From NCBI GenBank assembly GCA_016789885.1, contig JAEUPZ010000031.1, positions 310,001-374,000 of the forward strand: 64,000 nucleotides of DNA. The letters are read 5' to 3'. Positions within the stretch are counted from its first letter, which is position 1. Every line of letters starts with the position of its first letter. The notes beneath the pieces are model-generated. The model had not been told where the DNA came from. It did not search any database and saw only the letters and a program-made list of their open reading frames with translations. Shown in pieces: positions 41,407 to 50,331 of the stretch. The translations under genes were made by a program, and so were the position numbers. The DNA comes from Chromatiales bacterium (lineage in GTDB: Bacteria; Pseudomonadota; Gammaproteobacteria; Steroidobacterales; GCA-2729495).

Positions 41407-42393
41407 GTGGGGACCGATGACCTGCAGTACTGGCTCGCACGCTTCGATGCTGCCGTGGCCTCGGCCCCGCGGGGTCCCTTCGCCTACCGCCGGGCGTTCC
41501 ACCACGATGGTGGCGGCCACGGCTTCCACCTCGTCTTCGGCAGCGTGGTCCATGGTGACGAGGTGGGCTCGCTGCCCGCCGTCGTGGCTGTGGCCGAGGC
41601 GCTGGTGGCCGGCACCTTGCGCCACGCGGGCCGGGTGACGCTCTTCGTCGGCAACCCGGAGGCCGGCCTCGCCGGCCAGCGCTTCCTCGAGGCCGACCTC
41701 AACCGCGTCTTCATGGACGAGCCGCCCGACTGCCACGAAGGGCGGCGGGCGCGGGAGCTGCGGCCGATCCTCGACGCGGCCGACGTCTTCGTCGACCTGC
41801 ACCAGACCATCGAGCCGACGCGCCACGCGTTCTACATCTTCCCGTTCCAGGAGGACGGGTGGCTGTGGGCCCGCGCCATGGCGGCGACGCCGATGTGGGT
41901 GACCCGCCACCCCGGGACCGCGTTCTCCACCGGCGCCATGTGCGCCGACGAGTACGTCCGCGCCCGGCAGCTGCCGGGCATCACCATCGAGCTGTCCCAG
42001 CGGGGATTCGGCCACGGCGCGGAGCCCCGGGCGGAAGCGGCGATCCGCAAGGCGCTGGCCCTGTCGGATGCGATCGCCGCAGGCACCACGACGCTGCGCG
42101 ACGCCGCCATGGCCGAGCCCGAGCTCACGTTCCTGCACACGACCCACCGCGAGAAGTTCGACCGCGACGCGCTCGCGCTGCGGCCCGGCCTCGTCAACTT
42201 CACCGAGGTGGCGCCCGGCGACCTGCTGTCGGCGGAGGGCACCCCGGAACTGCGGGCCCCGGCGCACGGCTGGATCCTGTTCCCGAAGTATCCGCCCCGC
42301 GGTCCCGACGGTGGGTACCGGAAGCCCCTGCCCGGGGAGATCTACCGCATCGTCGAGCCGCTGCCCGGCCACCCGCGCGACCTGTACCGCTAG
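41407..42393 (+). CDS. Aspartoacylase/succinylglutamate desuccinylase-family protein
   Basis: A 328-residue zinc carboxypeptidase-like protein of the AstE/AspA family. Zinc ligands and active-site motifs are visible: VVHGDEVGSLP, NPEAGLAGQRFLEADLNRVF and VFVDLHQTIEPTRHAFY. Such enzymes cleave N-acyl groups from amino acids. The substrate is not known; no arginine-succinyltransferase genes are nearby, so AstE itself is unlikely. GTG start with GGGAG six bases upstream. It follows lysAC by 35 bases, so an N-acylated diaminopimelate or aspartate substrate can be imagined but is not shown. Confidence 0.8.
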   Translation: MGTDDLQYWLARFDAAVASAPRGPFAYRRAFHHDGGGHGFHLVFGSVVHGDEVGSLPAVVAVAEALVAGTLRHAGRVTLFVGNPEAGLAGQRFLEADLNRVFMDEPPDCHEGRRARELRPILDAADVFVDLHQTIEPTRHAFYIFPFQEDGWLWARAMAATPMWVTRHPGTAFSTGAMCADEYVRARQLPGITIELSQRGFGHGAEPRAEAAIRKALALSDAIAAGTTTLRDAAMAEPELTFLHTTHREKFDRDALALRPGLVNFTEVAPGDLLSAEGTPELRAPAHGWILFPKYPPRGPDGGYRKPLPGEIYRIVEPLPGHPRDLYR

Positions 42394-42414
42394 CGCGGGC
42401 CGGCCGTCGCCGGG

Positions 42415-43797
42415 CTAGACCTGGATGACGGGCGCCGTGACCGGGTGGACTGGTTCCGCGCCCGACGCCGTGATCAGGGTCAGGTCCTCGAGGTGGGCCG
42501 TGCCACCGATGCCGGCCTGGAGCACCGGGCAGTCCACGGAGATGACCATCCCGGGCTCCAGCACCAGGTCGCCGAGGCCGATGGCGTCGTTGTGGTAGAG
42601 CCCGACGCTGTGCGGCTGGAACGCGATGGTGAAGTCGTAGCCGGCCCGGCGGACGGCATCGCGTCCGATGGCGGTGATCTCTTCGAAGCGCAGTCCTGGT
42701 CGCAGCGACTCGCGAACGGCCTCCCAGCCGAGCTTGATGGCCGCGGTCGCGTCGGCCATGGGGCGGGGCGGCTCGCCGACGAAGACCGTGCGCGCAAAGT
42801 CGCCGTGGTAGCCGGCTCCCTCGCTGACGGCGTCGATCAGGAACGCCTGACCCTCGCGGAACGGCGCATCGACCCCCTCGGCGGACACGCCGTCGATCAC
42901 CATGAAGACGCCGCGGTTGCCGCGGGCGGCGGCCTCGCGGTAGAAGGCGGTGCGCAGCTCACGGCAGGTGGCGCCGGCGCGCACCACGTTGCAGGCGGCG
43001 AGGGCGGCCCCGGCGTTGGCCGTGGCGGCAGCGCGCAACAGCGTGATCTCGCGCTCCGACTTGACGATGCGCATGCGCTTGAGCGTGGCGTCCGCGGGCA
43101 GCAGCGTCGCTGGCAGGTCCGCCGCCGCGAACACGGCACGGATCACGTCGTGGTCGACGGCGATGCGCCCGCGGTCGAGCCCGGTGCGGCGCAGGGCCTT
43201 GAGCAGGGCGAAGTCCCGGTCGGGACTTGCGGGCTCCCGGCGCACCGCCGCCTCGACGGCCGCCTGGCGTTCCCGCTCCCGGGCACTGAGCGGCACCAGG
43301 CCGGCATTGGCGAAGGTCCGCGACGGCGCCGCCGGCGGCTCGCTGGCGTAACGGCCCGCGCGCGCCGCGGCCAGCTGCGTGCCATCCAGTGGCCCGGTGT
43401 AGAGGAACACCTCCAGGGGCCAGTCGAAGCGCTGGTCGGACAGCAGGTAGTAGTAGGTGAACTCGGCGCTGACGAGGATGACCGGCTGCTGCGGATCGCG
43501 GGCCAGGACGGCGACCAGGGGAGCTTCGTAGCCCATGCGTGAGGTGGCCGGCCAGTAGCCCGTCAGGTAGTAGACGTTGACCGGATGGGCCACCACCACG
43601 CCATCGAGGCCTTCGCGCGCCAGCCGCTCCCGGGCGCGGTCGAGGTCGGCCGGCGGGCCGCCGCGCAGGACCGACAGGGGAGATCCGGGGAGCTGCGGCT
43701 CCCGCCCGGGGCCGCCGTCGCGGCTGGCCGGGGCGCACCCGGCGCCCGCGGCGGCGATGCCGGCGACGGCAGTGGTGAGCAGTGACCTGCGGTTCAT
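42415..43797 (-). CDS. M24-family (Xaa-Pro peptidase-like) lipoprotein
   Basis: A 460-residue exported protein. The N-terminus MNRRSLLTTAVAGIAAAGAGC has twin arginines and a lipobox ending in C21, so Tat export and lipid anchoring are likely. An N-terminal creatinase-like domain (DLDRARERLAREGLDGVVVAHPVNVYYLTGY) precedes the pita-bread catalytic domain with AFLIDAVSEGAGYHGDFARTVF (metal aspartates), PHSVGLYHND and HLEDLTLI. The usual IEPG glutamate appears as VDCP. Function is therefore uncertain: a metallopeptidase or a metal-free creatinase-type hydrolase. GGAGG precedes the ATG. Divergent from cobB. Confidence 0.8.
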   Translation of the reverse strand: MNRRSLLTTAVAGIAAAGAGCAPASRDGGPGREPQLPGSPLSVLRGGPPADLDRARERLAREGLDGVVVAHPVNVYYLTGYWPATSRMGYEAPLVAVLARDPQQPVILVSAEFTYYYLLSDQRFDWPLEVFLYTGPLDGTQLAAARAGRYASEPPAAPSRTFANAGLVPLSARERERQAAVEAAVRREPASPDRDFALLKALRRTGLDRGRIAVDHDVIRAVFAAADLPATLLPADATLKRMRIVKSEREITLLRAAATANAGAALAACNVVRAGATCRELRTAFYREAAARGNRGVFMVIDGVSAEGVDAPFREGQAFLIDAVSEGAGYHGDFARTVFVGEPPRPMADATAAIKLGWEAVRESLRPGLRFEEITAIGRDAVRRAGYDFTIAFQPHSVGLYHNDAIGLGDLVLEPGMVISVDCPVLQAGIGGTAHLEDLTLITASGAEPVHPVTAPVIQV

Positions 43798-43933
43798 CAG
43801 GATTCCTCCGGTGGCCGGGCGCGGCCCGCAGCCTCGGGCAGCGTAGCAACTCGCCCGGCCCCGGCGCATCCGGCTGCTCCTGCCAGACGTTCCCGTCGTA
43901 CCATCGACCCATCCCGCAGCCGCCGCCGGCGCC

Positions 43934-44731
43934 ATGCCCAGCGATCGTGACCTGATCAGCGACGTCCTCGTCCGCCGGTTACGCGAGGCCCGCTACGTCG
44001 TCGCGCTGACCGGCGCGGGCATGTCGGCGGAAAGCGGTGTGCCGACCTTCCGCGATGCGCAGGAAGGTCTCTGGGCACGCTACTCGCCCGAGCAGCTCGC
44101 GACGCCGGAGGCCTTTGCCGCGGACCCGGCGCTGGTATGGGGCTGGTACGACTGGCGCCGCCAGCTTGCGTTGTCCGTGCGGCCCCACGCGGGCCACCGG
44201 GCCCTGGTGGAAGTCGCCCGCCGCGTGCCGCGCTTCGCGCTCTTCACGCAGAACGTCGACGACCTGCACGAGCAGGCCGGTCTCGCCGCGGTGGTCCACC
44301 TGCACGGCAGCCTGCACGCCCCGCGCTGCGGGACGTGCGGCCGGGCAGCGGACGTGGCGGCGCTGCCGCCGGCGCCGTCCCGGGAGCCAGGCCGGATCGA
44401 ACCGCCACGGTGCCTTGCCTGTGGCGGGAGGCTCCGGCCCGGCGTGGTCTGGTTCGGCGAGCCCTTGCCGGCCGAGGCGCTGCAGGCGGCCATGCAGGCC
44501 GCTGGCGAGTGCGACCTGTTCCTGTCCGTCGGCACGTCGTCGCTGGTCTATCCGGCGGCCGGGCTGCCGGGCGTCGCGAGCCGGGCCGGTGCCTGCGTCG
44601 TGCAGGTCAATCCGGCGCCGACAGCCCTCGATGCGGTCGCGGATTTCAACCTCGCGGGCCCCGCAGGCGTGCTGCTGCCCCGGCTGGTGGAGGCGGCGTG
44701 GGGCGCGGGCCCGGGGCCGCCGCGGGCCTGA
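43934..44731 (+). CDS. cobB: NAD-dependent deacylase (sirtuin)
   Basis: Removes acyl groups from protein lysines using NAD. The 265-residue protein has LTGAGMSAESGVPTFRDAQEGLW, FTQNVDDLHEQAG, the catalytic histidine in HLHGSLH and zinc cysteines CGTCG and CLACGG. Tyrosine and arginine in GWYDWRRQL fit the class III pattern linked to desuccinylation and demalonylation. It is divergent from the M24 lipoprotein (136 bases) and convergent with the nitrilase-like lipoprotein behind a strong hairpin. Confidence 0.92.
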   Translation: MPSDRDLISDVLVRRLREARYVVALTGAGMSAESGVPTFRDAQEGLWARYSPEQLATPEAFAADPALVWGWYDWRRQLALSVRPHAGHRALVEVARRVPRFALFTQNVDDLHEQAGLAAVVHLHGSLHAPRCGTCGRAADVAALPPAPSREPGRIEPPRCLACGGRLRPGVVWFGEPLPAEALQAAMQAAGECDLFLSVGTSSLVYPAAGLPGVASRAGACVVQVNPAPTALDAVADFNLAGPAGVLLPRLVEAAWGAGPGPPRA

Positions 44732-44802
44732 AACGTTCCGGCACCCGTCGCCGCCAATGACGAGGCGGCGCGTGGCGGCGGGCGCTCCCGGCCGGCGCCT
44801 TG

Positions 44803-44828
44803 GGCCGCCACCCGCCGGGGTGGCGGCC
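44803..44828. terminator. Bidirectional hairpin between convergent genes
   Basis: GGCCGCCACCC (44803-44813), loop GCCG, GGGTGGCGGCC (44818-44828): a perfect 11-pair stem between the cobB stop and the nitrilase-like stop. No T-run on either side. It probably blocks read-through between convergent genes. Confidence 0.6.
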
Positions 44829-44835
44829 GCCCGGA

Positions 44836-45984
44836 TTACTTGCCGGAGTTGAGCCAGCGGCTGGTGCGGTCGATGAGTTCGGCCATGGCCTTGCCATCGA
44901 CCGGCAGCTGGTCGGCCGGCAGGTCCATGTGGTTCAGCGGCGTCTCCTGCACGTACTGGTCGAAGACGGGCGCCACCACCTCGAGCGGGTAGTGCGGGAT
45001 GCGCCGGTTGCGCCGGAACTCGGCGATGGGGACCTCGGCCTCGATGATGGCCTCGTTGTTGGTCGGGTCCTCGGCCAGCACCTGGCCGCGCGGACCGACG
45101 ATCAGCGAGCCGCCACCGAACTTCGCCGCCTCGCTCCCGGGCGGGAAGGTGATGTTCGACATGGCCGAGTAGAAGTTGTTGAACTGGGCGACGGCCTTCA
45201 CGTCCACCGGCGAGAAGAGGGTCGCCGTGCGGAACATGATCTCGACGCCGCGCATGGCGTAGGCCGCGAATACGAACGGGTCGAGCTGCACGGTGCTCAC
45301 GGCGATGTTGCCGAACTCCGTCTGCAGCACGGGGAACTCCTGCTCGATGCCGTACCGTTCGCGGTAGCGGTCGCGCACGCCCTCGATGGTCGTGGTGGGG
45401 ATCTCGTTGCCCGGCGTCAGGCGCTTGACGTTGCGCGTCTTCCAGTAGCGGGCCGCCACCTCGCCCTTGCGGTCGATGACGGCATTGAGGCTCAGGATGT
45501 GGCCCGGCCATTCGCCGTCGCGGGCATAGCTGCCGAAGATGATGTACGTGTCGCACTCCCGGGCGACCTCGCCGAGCGCCGCGGTCTCGGGTCCCGGGAT
45601 CTCGATGGTGAAGCGCAGCTTCTCCTCGCGGCTGCCCTCGGAGTAGCCGGTCAGCGGGAACTCGTTGTAGAGCAGGAAGTCCGGCTTCTTCCCGGTGCTG
45701 CAGGCCTGGCGGGCCAGGCGGACCATGCGGTCGAGGTTGCCGCGCAGGCCCTCCTCGATGCTGGGCGCCGTCTGCAGGTTGTCGACGCCGTGCTGGACGA
45801 CCTTGACGACGACGACGTCCTTCTCGAGGGGCCGCGTCGGGTAAGTGCCGTCGGGGCGCACCAGTTCGACGGGCTTGGCCGGCTCGGCGGCGGTCTTGTC
45901 GGTGGTGGCGGGGCGTTCACCGCTGCAGCCGGCGGCGATAGCGACGGCGGTGAGCAAGGCAGCAATTCGGCGAATCGGCGGCAT
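44836..45984 (-). CDS. Nitrilase-fold lipoprotein lacking the catalytic cysteine, copy 2
   Basis: A 382-residue exported lipoprotein: MPPIRRIAALLTAVAIAAGC is a signal peptide with lipobox C20. The nitrilase-fold body has the glutamate segment YNEFPLTGY and a lysine segment ARYWKTRNVK. The nucleophile-elbow region FGNIAVSTVQLDPFVFAAYAMRGVEIMF contains no cysteine; the only others are at the lipobox, in RQACSTG and in ARECDTY. Segments such as RYG....FPVL.T.FG are shared with copy 1 at 33118, indicating paralogues. GGAGG precedes the ATG, and a -10-like TATACT lies at 46019-46014. A binding or altered-chemistry role is inferred. Confidence 0.8.
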   Translation of the reverse strand: MPPIRRIAALLTAVAIAAGCSGERPATTDKTAAEPAKPVELVRPDGTYPTRPLEKDVVVVKVVQHGVDNLQTAPSIEEGLRGNLDRMVRLARQACSTGKKPDFLLYNEFPLTGYSEGSREEKLRFTIEIPGPETAALGEVARECDTYIIFGSYARDGEWPGHILSLNAVIDRKGEVAARYWKTRNVKRLTPGNEIPTTTIEGVRDRYRERYGIEQEFPVLQTEFGNIAVSTVQLDPFVFAAYAMRGVEIMFRTATLFSPVDVKAVAQFNNFYSAMSNITFPPGSEAAKFGGGSLIVGPRGQVLAEDPTNNEAIIEAEVPIAEFRRNRRIPHYPLEVVAPVFDQYVQETPLNHMDLPADQLPVDGKAMAELIDRTSRWLNSGK

Positions 45985-46119
45985 TGGACGGACCTCCGGC
46001 GGATGTCCGGATGAGTATACGGCGGGCCGACGGAGTGTCGGAGCACGGGGCGAGGGAGTTCCCTTGACCTCCCGCGGCGGCCGCGCGTAGCGTTGGTTTG
46101 CAAGTTGGGGAGAGCGACG

Positions 46120-47304
46120 ATGCCGGGGGTTCGCGCTGTGACACGCGCCGCGTTGGCGGCCACTACCCTGCTGGTGGCGATTACCGCCATGTCCGCGGGC
46201 CGCGCCGAGGAGACAGCGCCTGCGGATGCAGCCGAGGCAGGCCTGTCGCCGGCAGAGGCGGGTCGTGTGCCCCGGCCGCTGCAAGGCGCCACGGCGGCGC
46301 GCCTCGTCGAGGCGGGAGAGGCTGAATACCCGCAGAGCGCCCTCTGGCGGGGGAGAGAGGGCTGGGTCGACCTGAGTTTCGTGATTCGGCCGGACGGTAC
46401 CGTCGGTGATCCCGTCATCGAAGACTCGAGCGGGATTCCGGAACTCGAGAAGTCAGCATTGAAGGCAGTGATGCGGTCGCGCTATTCACCGGCGACCCTG
46501 GACGGCAAGCCCGTCGAGCAATGCGCCGCGACCATGCGGTACAAGTTCGTCATCGCCAGCCTGCCGAGGGGCGCGCGGCGAGCCTTCATTACCGAGTTCG
46601 AACGGGCGCAGTCGGCCCTGAGGACGGGCGATCTGGCCGCGGCGCGGGCGATCGCCGATGAACTCGCCGAGCGCCATACGACGAACCTGTACGAGGACGC
46701 ACGCCGCTGGGTGCTCGAGGCCCAGCTGCGTGAAGCGGGAGGTGACAAGGCTGGCGCCCTGGATGCCATCGAGCGGGCGTTGTCGTACGGCGAGAAGCAT
46801 CTGGAGCCGGTGCTGTATCGGGATCTGGTGGTACGAGCCTTCTGGCGCGCAGGTGAACTGCAGCAGTGGAGCCGGGCGCTCGCGATGGACGAGCGACTTG
46901 TGGCGCTGGCGGACACGGCGCCAGGCACGCCGGTGCATCCGAATGTGGTCCGCGCCGCGGCGGAGATCCGTGCGGCCATCGCCGGTCCGCAGATCCTCGG
47001 GTTTCCCGGCACGGTCGGTTACCGTACCGGCTGCGCCGAGGGCCGGCCCAACTGGCAGCACGAGCTGCTCCGGCGCGAGTTCGCCTTCGACTCGGTCGAG
47101 GGCAAGGTCGACGACTTCGAGCTCCGCTGCGACTGGCGGCGGATCCGCGGCAGCGTCAACACCGAGCAGGCCTGGAAGGTGCCGGAGAACTGGGGCTGGT
47201 GCCAGCTGTTCGTCTTCGGCGAGGAGGGGGCCAGGGTGAAGCTGGTCGAGTATCCCCTCGAGCCCACCGCACCCACGGCCTCCGCCGACGCCCCGGGCAG
47301 TTGA
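46120..47304 (+). CDS. TonB C-terminal domain protein with TPR-like region
   Basis: A 394-residue exported protein. A signal peptide (about 1-30, MPGVRAVTRAALAATTLLVA) is followed by a TonB C-terminal domain (about 62-145: EAEYPQSALWRGREGWVDLSFVI and MRSRYSPATLDGKPV). A helical, TPR-like part and an unrecognised C-terminal domain follow. It lacks the N-terminal membrane anchor and proline-rich rod of true TonB, so it is a TonB-domain periplasmic protein of unknown role. ATG 46120 follows GGGGAGAG. A TTGACC at 46064-46069 may be a -35. Divergent from the nitrilase-like lipoprotein. Confidence 0.75.
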   Translation: MPGVRAVTRAALAATTLLVAITAMSAGRAEETAPADAAEAGLSPAEAGRVPRPLQGATAARLVEAGEAEYPQSALWRGREGWVDLSFVIRPDGTVGDPVIEDSSGIPELEKSALKAVMRSRYSPATLDGKPVEQCAATMRYKFVIASLPRGARRAFITEFERAQSALRTGDLAAARAIADELAERHTTNLYEDARRWVLEAQLREAGGDKAGALDAIERALSYGEKHLEPVLYRDLVVRAFWRAGELQQWSRALAMDERLVALADTAPGTPVHPNVVRAAAEIRAAIAGPQILGFPGTVGYRTGCAEGRPNWQHELLRREFAFDSVEGKVDDFELRCDWRRIRGSVNTEQAWKVPENWGWCQLFVFGEEGARVKLVEYPLEPTAPTASADAPGS

Positions 47305-47503
47305 TCCCGGCGGCCGTGCCACGCCGTCGCCGGCGTCGCATGGCGGCAGAGTCCCGCACGGGGACCGTTCGTCGCCTGGCCTCGATGGCTGCGACAGACG
47401 GGCGCAGGTGACTGCGCCGCCACGGCACCGGACAGGTCTATGATTCCGTCAGGTCCTGTCCGCGGTGTGCCGGCAGGTTCCTTCCGAGGGGAGGGTCCAC
47501 GTC

Positions 47504-48667
47504 ATGTACATCAACTTCTGGTATCCCGCCGGCCTCGCCACGGAGATCGCCGGCACGCCGGTGCGGCGGCGCATGCTGGCGCAGGACTTCGTGCTGTGGC
47601 GGGACCAGGCGGGCCGGGTCCAGTGCCTGGCCAACACGTGCATCCACCGGGGCGCATCGCTCGCCGACGGCAAGGTGCTGGGCGACGACGTGCAGTGTCC
47701 CTACCACGGCTGGCGGTTCGCGGGTGACGGGCGGTGCACCGCGATCCCATCGCTGGGACGCGGGGCGCGCATTCCCGGCCGGGCCCGCGTCGATGCGTAT
47801 CCCGTGGCCGAGAAGTACGGCCTCGTGTTCGTCTTCCTCGGCGACCTGCCCGAGGTCGAGCGTTGCCCCATCATGGACATTGCCGAGTACCGGGGCGAGG
47901 CCCCCGACCCTGGCTGGCGCGCCACGATCCAGCACTTCACCTGGGACATCGACTACCAGCGCTCCGTCGAGAACGGGCTCGACGGCGCCCACAACGAGTT
48001 CGTGCATCCCACCCACGGCTACTCGGGCGACCGCGACGACATCCGCATCGCCGTGGAGGACTACGAGATCGTCGATACCGAGTGGGACAGCGGCCACTTC
48101 AGCAGCCGGCGGGCCCCGCCGCTCGCCGACGCGAAGATGCGCGAGGCCTCGGGCCGAACCGTCGATGCCGTCATCCGCGGCGGCACGGGCCACCATGGCG
48201 CCGCCATGGTCTGGACGCTGATCCATCCGACCGACCGCATCAGCATCCACCAGTACCTGTTCGAGACGCCCGTCGATGAGGGCCGCACGAGCCTGTACCT
48301 CGTCAACCTGCGCAACTTCCTGCTCGATCCGGCCGAGGACCCTCGCATGATGGGCCGCAACGAGGTCGTCGCCCTCCAGGACCGCGACGTGCTGCAGGCG
48401 GTGCGGCCGGTGCTGACCCCGCCCGGCCGCACCAAGGAGTTCTTCACGCCGGCCGACATCACCATCGCCAGCTACCGCGACAAGCTGAAGGCCTGGGAGG
48501 ACCGCGGCTGGCGCATCGACATGGCCGAGGTCAACCGCACGCGCGGCCGCACGGCCTTCGCGATCCCGAGCCCGGCGCGCCGTCAGCAGGGGGGCTGGGT
48601 GCTGGACCCGGTTCCGCTCATTCCTGCGCGGGTGGCGGCGGCGGCAGCGGCCACGCCCGGGGTCTAG
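47504..48667 (+). CDS. Rieske non-heme iron oxygenase, copy 2
   Basis: A 387-residue oxygenase component. Rieske ligands are CIHRGASL and CPYHGW, followed by a non-heme iron site in NGLDGAHNEFVHPTHG. Start ATG 47504 (MYINFWYPAGLATEI) follows GGGGAGGG. The C-terminal AFAIPSPARR...DPVPL is shared with copy 1 at 31060, so the two are paralogues, but the rest has diverged, suggesting different substrates. A methyltransferase gene follows by 12 bases. No reductase is adjacent. Ring hydroxylation, demethylation and steroid or side-chain oxidation are all possible. Confidence 0.88.
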   Translation: MYINFWYPAGLATEIAGTPVRRRMLAQDFVLWRDQAGRVQCLANTCIHRGASLADGKVLGDDVQCPYHGWRFAGDGRCTAIPSLGRGARIPGRARVDAYPVAEKYGLVFVFLGDLPEVERCPIMDIAEYRGEAPDPGWRATIQHFTWDIDYQRSVENGLDGAHNEFVHPTHGYSGDRDDIRIAVEDYEIVDTEWDSGHFSSRRAPPLADAKMREASGRTVDAVIRGGTGHHGAAMVWTLIHPTDRISIHQYLFETPVDEGRTSLYLVNLRNFLLDPAEDPRMMGRNEVVALQDRDVLQAVRPVLTPPGRTKEFFTPADITIASYRDKLKAWEDRGWRIDMAEVNRTRGRTAFAIPSPARRQQGGWVLDPVPLIPARVAAAAAATPGV

Positions 48668-48679
48668 GCGGGGTATCCG

Positions 48680-49522
48680 GTGGCAGGGAATGCGGCCGAC
48701 CCGGGCAGTGCCGGGTACTGGAACGGCGAGGGCGGACGCCGGTGGCTTGCCCACATGGACCAGACCGAGCGGCTGCTCGAACCGCTGACCGAGGCCCTGT
48801 ACGCGGCGGCCACCGTCGTCGCCGGTGAGGCGGTCCTCGACGTCGGCTGCGGTGGCGGTGCCACCAGCCGCGAGCTCGCGCGCCGTGCCGGGCCTGCGAG
48901 GCGTGTCACCGGCGTCGACGTGTCGGCGCCGATCCTCGCCGTCGCAAGGGAGCGTTCCCGCGATCTGCCGAACCTGGTGTTCGAGACTGCCGACGCCGCT
49001 GACGCCGCCGCGCCCGTCCGGCGCCACGACGTGCTGGTGTCCCGGTTCGGTGTCATGTTCTTCGCCGACCCGGTGGCGGCCTTTGCCAACCTGCGCCACT
49101 GGCTCGTACCGGGCGGTCGCGTGGCGTTCCTGTGCTGGCAGTCCCTCGACCGCAACCCGTGGATGGCGGTGCCGGCGGGCGCCGCCTTCCGCATCGTGCC
49201 GGCACCGCCACCGCCGGAGCCCGGCGCGCCCGGCCCCTTTGCCTTCGCCGATGCGGACCGGACGCTGGGCATCCTCGAACGGGCTGGCTTCCGTACGCCC
49301 CAGGCGGTGCCGGTCCGCGCGGGCATGCGGTGGGCCGATGCCGCTACGGCGCTCGATTACGTCATGGAGATGGGCGTGCTCGGCCGCGCCCTGCAGGACC
49401 AGCCGGACGCCGTCCGGTCGAGGGTCCGCGAGGCCGTCGGTGGCGTGCTCGCGGAGCGTACCGGTGGCGACGGCGCCGTCGTCCTCGACTGCGCTGCCTG
49501 GCTCGTGACGGCGTCGGCCTGA
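48680..49522 (+). CDS. SAM-dependent methyltransferase (UbiE-like fold)
   Basis: A 280-residue class I methyltransferase. Motif I is VLDVGCGGGATSRELARRAG (about 53-72), motif II-like GVDVSAPILAVARERS, and motif FGVMFFADPVAAFANLRHWLVPGG. Small-molecule methyltransferases have this layout. GTG start 12 bases after the Rieske stop, so it is probably in the same transcript and may act on the same pathway. A tryptophan-rich CWQSLDRNPWM segment is shared by many uncharacterised members. The substrate is unknown. Confidence 0.82.
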   Translation: MAGNAADPGSAGYWNGEGGRRWLAHMDQTERLLEPLTEALYAAATVVAGEAVLDVGCGGGATSRELARRAGPARRVTGVDVSAPILAVARERSRDLPNLVFETADAADAAAPVRRHDVLVSRFGVMFFADPVAAFANLRHWLVPGGRVAFLCWQSLDRNPWMAVPAGAAFRIVPAPPPPEPGAPGPFAFADADRTLGILERAGFRTPQAVPVRAGMRWADAATALDYVMEMGVLGRALQDQPDAVRSRVREAVGGVLAERTGGDGAVVLDCAAWLVTASA

Positions 49523-49552
49523 GCGACCCGGCCGACCGCTGCCCGATGCCGC

Positions 49553-50290
49553 CTAGCGTGAGGGTGGTGTGCTCGTGTCGACGAGCCGGCCCACGACGGC
49601 GCCCGGCGTAGCCTTGCCGGCCAGCAGGTCCTGCAGGTGCTCCGGCGCGATGAAGTGGCAGTAGTGAATGCCGCGGAACCGGGCCGGTGCATCCGCGAGC
49701 GCGGGGTCCAGGAAGTCGACGACGAAGCCCTTGGTGTGGATGCGCAGCGCGCCATCCGCGTCGACGGACGTCAGCGTGAAGGGCGCGAGCCAGTCCGGGC
49801 CGGTCATGCCGGGCTGCGCCTCGTTGACGACGACCTCCTTCGGGTCGAAGACGACCCGGGCGTAGGCGGGCGCCGCCACCTGCCGCGACACCAGCGCATG
49901 CACCGCGCGGTTCATGTCCTGGCAGGCCCCGTCAGGACCGGCGCTGCCTGACCCGTAGGTGGCAACGAGGTGGTCGGCACTCTTCAGCTTGCAGGAGATG
50001 GCGACCAGCCGGCCCGAATCGTCGCGCCACTCGAACTGCTGCAGCGTGGGCCCCTCGATCACGGCCTTCGACTTCACGAAGGCGTCGAAGCTGGCCTGGA
50101 CCTCGACCTTCATCGGCAGGTCGGTGCGCGTGACGAGACGTTCGGCGGCGAGGCAGAACTCCGCCGTCGCCGGCAGCTGACCCAGTGCCGGTGCCGGTGC
50201 GCTGCCCGGCGTGGCGCAGGCTGCCACCAGCAGGGTTGCACCGAGCCCGGTGGCGGCGGCCGGCAGGCCGGAAATGACGGGTCGTCGCAT
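49553..50290 (-). CDS. Unknown lipoprotein
   Basis: A 245-residue protein with a signal peptide and lipobox (LGATLLVAACATPG, lipidated C25). The body has several cysteines (EFCLAAERL, AISCKLKSAD, DGACQDMN) that could form disulfides, and no recognised catalytic motif. AGGAG precedes the ATG. It lies 41 bases downstream of hisE on the same strand but has no evident link to histidine synthesis. It is convergent with the methyltransferase. Confidence 0.65.
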   Translation of the reverse strand: MRRPVISGLPAAATGLGATLLVAACATPGSAPAPALGQLPATAEFCLAAERLVTRTDLPMKVEVQASFDAFVKSKAVIEGPTLQQFEWRDDSGRLVAISCKLKSADHLVATYGSGSAGPDGACQDMNRAVHALVSRQVAAPAYARVVFDPKEVVVNEAQPGMTGPDWLAPFTLTSVDADGALRIHTKGFVVDFLDPALADAPARFRGIHYCHFIAPEHLQDLLAGKATPGAVVGRLVDTSTPPSR

Positions 50291-50331
50291 CGGGTGCTCC
50301 TGGCGTAATCAGGGGGTAGGCAGCACCTGGC

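Noticed and set aside
38735..41440. A 901-codon minus-strand open frame opposite lysAC
   Set aside because: It is the antisense shadow of a strongly conserved enzyme, with no domain and no ribosome site.
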